This document shows positions 1 to 5,034 of a stretch of 5,759 bases of DNA, one piece after another. The stretch is from an uncultured Thiomonas sp. (GTDB taxonomy: Bacteria > Pseudomonadota > Gammaproteobacteria > Burkholderiales > Burkholderiaceae_C), in the NCBI GenBank assembly GCA_937927695.1, contig CALBRU010000129.1:1-5759 (forward strand), given 5' to 3'. Every line of letters begins with the position of its first letter. Within the stretch, counting starts at the first letter, position 1. The notes under the pieces were generated by a model. The model saw nothing but the letters and a program-made list of their open reading frames with translations, ran no database searches and had not been told where the DNA came from. The translations under genes and the position numbers were made by a program.

Positions 1-344
1 ACGATGATGACGGCAATGCCGACGAGTTTCTGCGCAGTGAGCGCTTCGCCGAACAGCCACCACGCGGCAAAGGCGGTCACCACATAGCCGAGCGACAGCA
101 TGGGATAGGCGATGGAGACCTGCACCCGGGTGAGCGCCAGGATCCACACCACGACGGAAACCGCATAGAACGTCAAGCCCAGCAGAATCTGCCATTGCAG
201 GGCGAAATGCAGCCCAGCGTGCCAGATATTGCTCGCGGTGAAGCTGAAGCGCCCCACGGTTTCCGCCCCAGATTTGATGAGCAACTGCGCCGCCGCGTTG
301 AGCAGCACGCCGGTGAGCACCAGGCCAAAGGCGACCGCGCTCAC
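1..344 (-). CDS. EamA/ArnE-like small membrane protein, putative lipid-linked sugar flippase (3' end outside window)
   Basis: What is seen: 114 residues are visible with no stop codon before the window edge. The protein is hydrophobic with four apparent membrane segments, at about residues 3-23, 51-73, 77-99 and from 106 on. A family-typical stretch, SIAYPMLSLGYVVTAF, lies at residues 77-92 and is followed by the LFGE motif at 97-100 and a KLVGI helix start. The GTG start is chosen because it overlaps the upstream stop codon as GTGA and has a GGAG ribosome site 7 bases ahead. Known: four-helix EamA/SMR-like proteins of about 110-130 residues include ArnE and ArnF, which together flip undecaprenyl-phosphate-aminoarabinose across the inner membrane. 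Inferred: given the overlapping ArnT-like gene, this protein probably delivers the lipid-linked sugar donor to the periplasmic face. Only about 10-15 C-terminal residues are likely missing. A general small multidrug transporter is the alternative, but gene order argues against it. Confidence 0.85.
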   Translation of the reverse strand, partial: MSAVAFGLVLTGVLLNAAAQLLIKSGAETVGRFSFTASNIWHAGLHFALQWQILLGLTFYAVSVVVWILALTRVQVSIAYPMLSLGYVVTAFAAWWLFGEALTAQKLVGIAVII

Positions 345-2152
345 CGCTGGGCTCCGGCTTCAGCTTGCGGGGAAACCAACGACGGCCCTGCGTTCCAGTC
401 TGCGGGCAGCCGCGCCGATGCGGCCCGTGCCGCAGCGCCATAATCTTGGCCCGGTTTGGCGATGACGACGAAGCGGGGAGTGCGGTAGATCACCGTCATC
501 GGCATATGCAGCGCCTGCAGCGCGGGCAGGGTCGACGGCGACATCAATGCCAGAGGTTGTTTGTCCTCGTTCCAGCGCCGGGCGAAATCGGCGTAGGTCG
601 GCACCCACAGACCGGGCTGCTGCGCAATGCCGAAATGCAGCTCGCCCTGATACTCGACCAAGGTAACGGTGCGGTCGAGGTAAAAGGGCAAAGTCTGGTC
701 ATACGTGCCCACGGCGTAGAACGGCTGGCCCGGCTGAATCCAGGGCCGAATGGACTGGACCACATCCTTGGTCGACGCAGTGCGGCCCAGAATCTGGAAC
801 TGCTGGATGCCCAGCGAGAACCCCAGCGTCATCGCCACACTGACCAGCAGCACGGCTGCCGTGCGCCGGCCCTGCGCCTCCCAGCGCCAGGCCACTAGCC
901 CGCTGATCAGCGCCAGCGCTGCGGTGCCTTCGAGCCACCAGCCGAACTGCTGATAAAGCGCGCCGGGCGTGGTCGCGTTGCCCAGACGGTGCAACTGCGT
1001 GAAGCCGATCACTGCCGCCAGCCCGAGCAGCGCCAGCAGAGCAAACTGCCAGCGCAGCACTCTGGGCCGTGCCCGGTCAAGATAGTTGCCGATCAACAGT
1101 GCAATGGCTGGGAAGATGGGCAGGATGTAAGACGGCAGCTTGGATTTGGAAATGCTGAAAAACACAAAAATGAACACCGCCCAGATGAGCAACATGCCTT
1201 GGGCATGCAGGGTGCGTCCCTGTGCGCTGCCAAATGCCGCGCCGCGCAGGGCGGGCTGGGACGCGCCCTGCCATAGCGCCGAGAAGAGACTGCCCAGCCA
1301 GGGCAGCACGCCCAGGATCAGGATGGGAAAGAAGTACCACCACGGGCCGGGACGTTTGAGTTCGCTGGTAAGAAAACGGGTGAACTGCTGGTAGATGAAA
1401 AAGTAGTCGAAAAACTCGGGATTACGTGCCTGCACCCAGACGAACCAGGGCGCGGCAATGGCCAGAAAAATGAGCAGGCCGCTGACGATATAAAGCCGCG
1501 TCCACAACTTCCAGTCGCGGTAAATCAGGGTGTAGAGCACCAGCGCGGCGCCGGGCAGCAGAATGCCGATCAGTCCCTTGGACAGCACGGCAAGCGCCAT
1601 GGACGCCCAACAGGCCCACATCCACCAACGGGTCTGGGCGCGACTGGCACCTGGCCGCTGCGCCAGCAGAAAGGCCATCAGACTCGCGGACATGGTGGTT
1701 GCGGTGCCCATGTCCAGCGTGTTGATGTGGCTCATCGCGTTCCAGTAAAACATGCTCGCCAGCACGCCTGCGGCAAACACCCCGGTGCGCCGGTTGAACA
1801 GCCGCGTGCCGGCCCATCCGGTGAAGAGCACGGAGAACAGGCCGGTGAGTCCGGTCCACAGACGCGCCTGCCATTCGCCGAAGCCGAACACTTCATAAGT
1901 CACTGCAGTCGCCCAGTATTGCAGCGGCGGTTTTTCGAAGTATTTGAAGCCGTCGAGCCGGGGCGTGACCCAGTCGCCCGTCACCACCATTTCCCGCGGA
2001 ATTTCCGCGTAGCGGCCTTCGTCCGTCGGTACCAGATCGCGCCAGCCCAGCGTACCCAGCCACAGCACGACGAGCGCGGCGAACAGCAGCCAGGTCAGGC
2101 CGCGGCTGGGGCCGGTGTCTGAACCTGAAAAGTCTTGTGTGGATTGCGACAT
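341..2152 (-). CDS. arnT: ArnT-like lipid A / envelope glycosyltransferase (GT-C fold, PMT_2 family)
   Basis: 603 residues from the chosen start. What is seen: a first membrane helix at residues 20-36 is followed by the periplasmic loop signature DEGRYAEIPREM (44-55), then GDW (59-61) and YFEKPPLQYW (71-80). About a dozen hydrophobic segments run to about residue 440, and a soluble C-terminal part (about 455-575) contains YDQTLPFYLDRTVTLVEYQG. Known: these are hallmarks of ArnT, the inner-membrane enzyme that moves 4-amino-4-deoxy-L-arabinose from undecaprenyl phosphate to lipid A and so gives polymyxin resistance. The acidic DE pair in the first loop is the conserved active-site region of GT-C enzymes. 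Inferred: the exact sugar and acceptor are uncertain, because no aminoarabinose synthesis genes are visible. Start choice: ATG at 2152 leaves 20 residues before the first helix but lacks a clear ribosome site. ATG at 2197 would add 15 residues and has AAGGA 13 bases upstream. Translation is probably coupled to the downstream small membrane gene. Confidence 0.86.
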   Translation of the reverse strand: MSQSTQDFSGSDTGPSRGLTWLLFAALVVLWLGTLGWRDLVPTDEGRYAEIPREMVVTGDWVTPRLDGFKYFEKPPLQYWATAVTYEVFGFGEWQARLWTGLTGLFSVLFTGWAGTRLFNRRTGVFAAGVLASMFYWNAMSHINTLDMGTATTMSASLMAFLLAQRPGASRAQTRWWMWACWASMALAVLSKGLIGILLPGAALVLYTLIYRDWKLWTRLYIVSGLLIFLAIAAPWFVWVQARNPEFFDYFFIYQQFTRFLTSELKRPGPWWYFFPILILGVLPWLGSLFSALWQGASQPALRGAAFGSAQGRTLHAQGMLLIWAVFIFVFFSISKSKLPSYILPIFPAIALLIGNYLDRARPRVLRWQFALLALLGLAAVIGFTQLHRLGNATTPGALYQQFGWWLEGTAALALISGLVAWRWEAQGRRTAAVLLVSVAMTLGFSLGIQQFQILGRTASTKDVVQSIRPWIQPGQPFYAVGTYDQTLPFYLDRTVTLVEYQGELHFGIAQQPGLWVPTYADFARRWNEDKQPLALMSPSTLPALQALHMPMTVIYRTPRFVVIAKPGQDYGAAARAASARLPADWNAGPSLVSPQAEAGAQR

Positions 2153-2233
2153 GGGGCAAGCGTGTTCTGGGTGAGACTGTGGCGGATAGCCGAGCATGGT
2201 AACGGGCTGTTCCTTGCACGCCACTGAGGATCG

Positions 2234-2252
2234 GTGCTGCAATGCGCAGCAC
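2234..2252. promoter_or_regulatory. Perfect inverted repeat upstream of aidB, possible operator or hairpin
   Basis: GTGCTGC at 2234-2240 is matched exactly by GCAGCAC at 2246-2252, with the five-base centre AATGC. The element ends 23 bases before the aidB start. Its first half overlaps the weak -10 candidate TGCAAT, so a dimeric protein bound here could block or activate aidB and possibly the divergent gene. As RNA it would fold into a 7-bp hairpin just upstream of the ribosome site. There is no T-tract after it on the plus strand, so it is not a classic terminator. The dyad is plain in the sequence; its function is inference. Confidence 0.5.
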
Positions 2253-2265
2253 ACGAAACTGAACC

Positions 2266-2270
2266 GGAGA
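2266..2270 (+). promoter_or_regulatory. Ribosome binding site that fixes the aidB start
   Basis: GGAGA lies five bases before ATG at 2276. This supports 2276 rather than the earlier in-frame start codon at 2234, which falls inside the inverted repeat and would add 14 residues unlike the family N-terminus. Confidence 0.75.
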
Positions 2271-2275
2271 CCCCC

Positions 2276-3913
2276 ATGACCTGGCCCACCCACGAAGTGA
2301 CCAATCAAGCCCCGCCCTTGCAGGATTACAACCTGTTCACCGCCGATCCCGCGCTGCGCGAGGCGCTGGTCCGTGCTGGCGGTGCCTGGGCGCAGGAGCA
2401 ACTCACGCGGCAGGGCGCGGAGCTTGGCGCCGCCGCCAGCTACGAGCAGGGGCGACTGGCCAACCAGAACGCGCCGGTTCTGCACGCTTTCGATGCCAGG
2501 GGTTTTCGCCGCGACCAGATCGAGTTTCATCCGGCCTGGCATGCCTTGATGAGCGACATCGCCCGGCGTGGCCTGCACACCGGCCCGTGGGCGCAGCCGC
2601 AGCCAGGGGCGCATGTGGCACGGGCGGCGGGCTTCATTTTGCAAACCCAGATCGAAGCCGGGTCGATGTGTCCCACCACCATGACCTACGGCGCGATTCC
2701 CGCGATGTCGCGCGATGCCCTGCTGGCGCGCGACTGGCTGCCCACGCTGATGCGCCCGGAATACGACCCACGCGATCTGCCGTTTGTGCAAAAGCGCGGC
2801 GGGCTGATCGGCATGGGCATGACCGAAAAACAGGGCGGCTCCGACCTGCGCGCCAACACCACCCGCGCCGAGCCCGACGGTGCAGGGGGCTGGCGTCTGA
2901 CTGGCCACAAATGGTTTTTTTCCGCGCCGCAATGTGACGCCCACCTGGTGCTCGCGCAGGCGCCGGGCGGTTTGAGCTGCTTTTTTGTACCTCGCTGGGC
3001 GCCGGACGGCAGCAAGAACCCGGTGCTGATCCAGCGGCTCAAAGACAAGCTGGGCAACCGTTCCAACGCCTCGTCCGAAGTGGAGTTTCAGGGGGCCTGG
3101 GGGCATCTGCTCGGCGAAGAAGGGCGCGGCGTGCCGACCATTCTGGAAATGGGCACCTACACCCGGCTGGATTGCGTGCTCGGCACCACCGGGCTGATGC
3201 GCCAGGCCCTGAGCCAGGCGGTGCACTACGCCCGGCACCGCCGCGCATTTGGCGCCGCGCTGATCGATCAGCCGCTGATGCGCAATGTGCTGGCCGACAT
3301 GGCGCTGGAGGTCGAAGCCGCCATCGCGCTGGCCCTGCGGCTGGCGCAGGCCTTCGACTCGCAGCACGACGAGGCGCAGTTGCTGCTGCGGCGCCTGCTC
3401 ACGCCGGCGGGCAAGTTTCGCATCTGCAAACGCGGCGCCGAACTCGCCGCCGAGGCGATGGAGGTGCTGGGCGGCAACGGCTACGTCGAAGACGATGTGC
3501 AGGCGCGCATCTACCGGGAGATGCCGGTGAACTCCATCTGGGAAGGTTCGGGCAATGTGATGTGTCTGGACGTGCTGCGTGCTCTGGGCAAAAACCCGCG
3601 CACCGCCGATGCCCTGATGGCTGAACTTGCCATGGCGCAGGGGCGCAACGCCCATTTCGACGCGCACCTGCAGCGCTTCTCAGCGGGTCTGCGTGATAGT
3701 GATACCGACGCGCTGCAATCGCGCGCCCGGGCGCTGACCCACGACCTCGTGCTGGCTTTGCAGGCCGCTTTGCTGCTGCGTCACTCACCAGAGCCGATCG
3801 CCCAGGCCTTCTGCGCATCCCGACTTGGGGGTGAGTGGGGCGGGGGCTTCGGCACCTTGAGCAAAGCGACGGATTTCGATCTGCTGCTCAGTCGGGCGTT
3901 GCAAACAGCGTGA
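2276..3913 (+). CDS. aidB: AidB, acyl-CoA dehydrogenase-like flavoprotein of the alkylation response
   Basis: 545 residues, nearly the length of E. coli AidB (541). What is seen: the N-terminus THEVTNQAPPLQDYNL matches the family N-terminal domain. Next come EAGSMCPTTMTY (127-138), the flavin-binding stretch GMGMTEKQGGSD (179-190), HKWFFS (211-216), RLKDKLGNRSNASSEVEF (254-271) and the helical-domain motif HRRAFG (321-326). EAMEVLGGNGYVEDD (393-407) and REMPVNSIWEGSGNVMCLDV (414-433) follow, with E423 in the position of the acyl-CoA dehydrogenase catalytic glutamate. The last 100 or so residues form the C-terminal extension that in E. coli binds double-stranded DNA. Known: E. coli AidB is a FAD-containing tetramer induced by alkylating agents through Ada; it binds DNA and is thought to protect it, and its dehydrogenase activity is very weak. 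Start: ATG at 2276 is favoured by the ribosome site and by homology. The gene is monocistronic, convergent with the tonB-like gene. Confidence 0.96.
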   Translation: MTWPTHEVTNQAPPLQDYNLFTADPALREALVRAGGAWAQEQLTRQGAELGAAASYEQGRLANQNAPVLHAFDARGFRRDQIEFHPAWHALMSDIARRGLHTGPWAQPQPGAHVARAAGFILQTQIEAGSMCPTTMTYGAIPAMSRDALLARDWLPTLMRPEYDPRDLPFVQKRGGLIGMGMTEKQGGSDLRANTTRAEPDGAGGWRLTGHKWFFSAPQCDAHLVLAQAPGGLSCFFVPRWAPDGSKNPVLIQRLKDKLGNRSNASSEVEFQGAWGHLLGEEGRGVPTILEMGTYTRLDCVLGTTGLMRQALSQAVHYARHRRAFGAALIDQPLMRNVLADMALEVEAAIALALRLAQAFDSQHDEAQLLLRRLLTPAGKFRICKRGAELAAEAMEVLGGNGYVEDDVQARIYREMPVNSIWEGSGNVMCLDVLRALGKNPRTADALMAELAMAQGRNAHFDAHLQRFSAGLRDSDTDALQSRARALTHDLVLALQAALLLRHSPEPIAQAFCASRLGGEWGGGFGTLSKATDFDLLLSRALQTA

Positions 3914-3923
3914 GCAGAGCTCA
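3911..3923. terminator. Small dyad spanning both stop codons of the convergent genes
   Basis: TGAGC at 3911-3915 and GCTCA at 3919-3923 form a perfect 5-bp inverted repeat with loop AGA. The outer bases of the repeat are the aidB TGA on one strand and the tonB-like TGA on the other. The stem is short and no T-run follows on either strand, so it is at best a weak bidirectional terminator. Two stop codons facing each other already supply three of the five pairs. Confidence 0.25.
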
Positions 3924-4715
3924 ATTCAAAATGCGGAACTTGATCGGCACTAGCACCCAGGACGTGATCGACTGACCGTTGCGCGTGGCGGCCACAAAGC
4001 GCCATTGCGCCACGGTGGTTTCGGCGGCCTCGTCCAGCCGCGGATAACCGGTGGACGACATGAGCTTGATCTGCAGCGGGCGCCCATTCGGGCCAACCTG
4101 CACCTTGAGCAGAGCCGTGCCCTCCTCACCCAATTGGCGCGACAGACGAGGATAAGGCGGCGGCGGATTGTCGAGATACTCCGCCTTGTACGAGGCCGCA
4201 GTCTCCACGACGGGCTCAGGCGCAGCGGAGGCCGCCGCCGCGGGATGGGGCGGGCCAGGCGCCACTGTGGGCGTGGCAGCCTGTGGGGCCGCACTGGGTG
4301 CGGCAGTTTTCGCCGGGAGATCAGGGGCAGGAGGGGCCGCAGACGCTACGGTCGGCTCGATCGGCGGCGTGTTCGCGCGTGGCAAAACTGGCTTCGTTGG
4401 CTGCGGGCGCCGGGGTGCCGGTGGAATCTGCGAGGTCGGATGCGGCGGAGCGGATTGGGTGAAGAGCTTTTTCGGGGGGGCGGGCTGCGTTTTTTCGGGC
4501 GGCGGTACGGCCGCTGCCGCCAGGGGTGGCGCAGGGGGCCGCGGCGCTTTCTGCAACGTGACCCATTCAATCCGCTGCTCTGGATTGTTGGGCGCCTGGG
4601 TGGGCGTGAACACCAGCCAGGCGAGCAGCAAGGCATGCGCGAGCAGAACGCCGAGCGCGAGGGCGAGCAGGGGGATGGGCCGAGGCGGGGGCGTCAGAGA
4701 GGGAAGGGTGTTCAT
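3921..4715 (-). CDS. tonB: TonB-family energy transducer protein
   Basis: 264 residues, close to the usual 230-280 for TonB. What is seen: a short cytoplasmic N-terminus and one membrane helix at about residues 14-36 that includes H27. A long Pro/Ala-rich linker with scattered Lys and Arg follows at about 57-168. The C-terminal TonB domain starts at about 177 with YLDNPPPPYPRLSRQLGEEG (180-199) and continues with TALLKVQVGPNGRPLQIKL (200-218), SSTGYPRLDEAA (220-231) and WVLVPIKFRI (253-262). Known: TonB spans the periplasm and couples the ExbB-ExbD proton motor to outer-membrane receptors through the TonB box. The helix histidine is conserved; the serine four residues before it in E. coli TonB is replaced here by V23. 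Context: no exbB or exbD is adjacent in this window, so the motor partners must lie elsewhere. The ATG at 4715 is the only sensible start, but it has no clear ribosome site. It could instead be a TonB paralogue dedicated to one transport system. Confidence 0.88.
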   Translation of the reverse strand: MNTLPSLTPPPRPIPLLALALGVLLAHALLLAWLVFTPTQAPNNPEQRIEWVTLQKAPRPPAPPLAAAAVPPPEKTQPAPPKKLFTQSAPPHPTSQIPPAPRRPQPTKPVLPRANTPPIEPTVASAAPPAPDLPAKTAAPSAAPQAATPTVAPGPPHPAAAASAAPEPVVETAASYKAEYLDNPPPPYPRLSRQLGEEGTALLKVQVGPNGRPLQIKLMSSTGYPRLDEAAETTVAQWRFVAATRNGQSITSWVLVPIKFRILN

Positions 4716-4735
4716 TACGGCAAGTCGGCGTGTCC

Positions 4736-4752
4736 GGGCGCTCTGAGCGCCC
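4736..4752. repeat. Strong GC-rich hairpin, possible intergenic palindromic repeat
   Basis: GGGCGCT (4736-4742) pairs exactly with AGCGCCC (4746-4752) around the loop CTG. It lies 21 bases upstream of the tonB-like start, inside the inferred tonB leader RNA. With the neighbouring small stems it resembles the GC-rich palindromic repeats found between genes in many Burkholderiales. That likeness is an impression and was not searched. Confidence 0.5.
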
Positions 4753-4760
4753 CCAGGGCC

Positions 4761-4831
4761 GGGCTACGCCCAACCCGCCCCCCGTGGGGATCAAGCAAAC
4801 TTGGGCGGCCCAGCGTTTCCTCGAGACGCTG
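4761..4831. repeat. Cluster of further inverted repeats in the tonB-carA gap
   Basis: Three dyads follow the first hairpin. GGGC (4761-4764) pairs with GCCC (4768-4771) around TAC. CCGCCC (4775-4780) pairs with GGGCGG (4803-4808), enclosing a small CAAG/CTTG stem at 4792-4803. CAGCGT (4811-4816) pairs with ACGCTG (4826-4831) around a nine-base centre that contains CTCGAG. The last one sits 20 bases upstream of the TATAAT and overlaps the expected -35 region of the carA promoter, so it is the best operator candidate of the group. Confidence 0.45.
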
Positions 4832-4850
4832 CGCAGACAAACCGCATGAA

Positions 4851-4856
4851 TATAAT
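4851..4856 (+). promoter_or_regulatory. Candidate sigma-70 -10 element of the carA promoter
   Basis: TATAAT is a perfect -10 hexamer in the only AT-rich patch of this gap. A TG lies two bases before it at 4847-4848, which is one base off an extended -10. No good -35 is present at 16-18 bases; the best is CTGCGC at 4829-4834. Transcription would begin near 4862-4864, leaving a carA leader of about 170 bases. A missing -35 suggests an activator or the near-extended -10 compensates. Confidence 0.5.
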
Positions 4857-4881
4857 CTGACAAATTTTGTGCGCCTGAAGT

Positions 4882-4900
4882 GTTGCCGCCCTGCGGTAAC
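4882..4900 (+). promoter_or_regulatory. Hairpin in the carA leader RNA
   Basis: GTTGCCGC (4882-4889) pairs with GCGGTAAC (4893-4900) around the loop CCT, with one G-U pair, giving an 8-bp stem near the inferred 5' end of the carA mRNA. It is followed by CCCCAAGGGG and not by a T-run, so it is not an intrinsic terminator. It may protect the 5' end or be part of the repeat-rich block. Confidence 0.35.
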
Positions 4901-4929
4901 CCCCAAGGGGCGTGACGGACGGGTGAATT

Positions 4930-4956
4930 GGCTTTGCAGCCTTTGGGCTTTACAGC
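4930..4956 (+). repeat. Imperfect 11-base direct repeat in the carA leader
   Basis: GGCTTTGCAGC (4930-4940) and GGCTTTACAGC (4946-4956) match at 10 of 11 positions with a 16-base period. The segment AGCC at 4938-4941 can pair with GGCT either upstream (4930-4933) or downstream (4946-4949), so two short stems exclude each other. The pairing is only 4 bp each, so a regulatory role is speculative. Confidence 0.4.
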
Positions 4957-5023
4957 TATTCGCGCGCCGCGCCCCAGATTGTCGGTCATGCTGGCGATCC
5001 GTTCCATTATCCGGGCGCTCACC

Positions 5024-5028
5024 GGAGA
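5024..5028 (+). promoter_or_regulatory. carA ribosome binding site inside a palindrome
   Basis: GGAGA is followed six bases later by ATG at 5035. All but its first base lie in the perfect 10-base palindrome GAGAATTCTC (5025-5034) that abuts the start codon. This spacing favours 5035 over the second in-frame ATG at 5044. Confidence 0.7.
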
Positions 5029-5034
5029 ATTCTC

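Larger units (their letters stand above)
2153..2275. promoter_or_regulatory. Divergent intergenic region between arnT-like gene and aidB
   Basis: This 123-base stretch must hold the promoters for both divergent genes. No strong -35/-10 pair stands out on either strand. The best plus-strand candidate is TTGCAC at 2214-2219 with TGCAAT at 2238-2243 (18-base spacer), which is weak. On the minus strand I see no convincing promoter. The region also contains a perfect dyad at 2234-2252, listed separately, and the possible upstream start codon of the arnT-like gene at 2195-2197. Confidence 0.5.
4716..5034. other. Divergent intergenic region between tonB-like gene and carA
   Basis: This 319-base stretch has no convincing gene. 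From left to right it holds a GC-rich cluster of inverted repeats (4736-4831), a single AT-rich island with a perfect TATAAT (about 4842-4870), a hairpin with a TAA-side stem (4882-4900), an 11-base imperfect direct repeat (4930-4956) and the carA ribosome site (5024-5028). An 11-base near-palindrome ACAAATTTTGT (5+1+5) lies at 4860-4870. The short open frame that begins with TTG at 4928 overlaps carA and has no ribosome site or coding character. The AT island is the natural place for both divergent promoters, giving each mRNA a leader of more than 130 bases. Confidence 0.6.

Noticed and set aside
2915..2986. T7 (2915-2921) and T6 (2981-2986) runs in aidB as possible frameshift sites.
   Set aside because: Both encode conserved Phe-Phe pairs (KWFFS and SCFFVP) in frame, and the family alignment continues unbroken after each.
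2153..3667. A stop-free minus-strand frame opposite aidB, continuous with the arnT-like gene, that would give a 1108-residue fusion.
   Set aside because: Its codons are in register with aidB codons, so stops could only arise opposite TTA, CTA or TCA codons, which are rare in a GC-rich gene. The residues have no membrane or domain pattern, and aidB is unmistakable on the other strand.
4168..4746. A Gly/Ala-rich plus-strand frame opposite tonB.
   Set aside because: It is the complement of the Pro/Ala-rich linker of TonB and has only low-complexity composition.
4850..4869. A possible Fur box for the tonB-like gene near the AT-rich island.
   Set aside because: The best alignment to the 19-base GATAATGATAATCATTATC consensus gives about 10 matches, no better than expected for AT-rich sequence.
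4901..4910. CCCCAAGGGG as a terminator stem.
   Set aside because: The two-base loop cannot form a hairpin with all four pairs, and no T-run follows.
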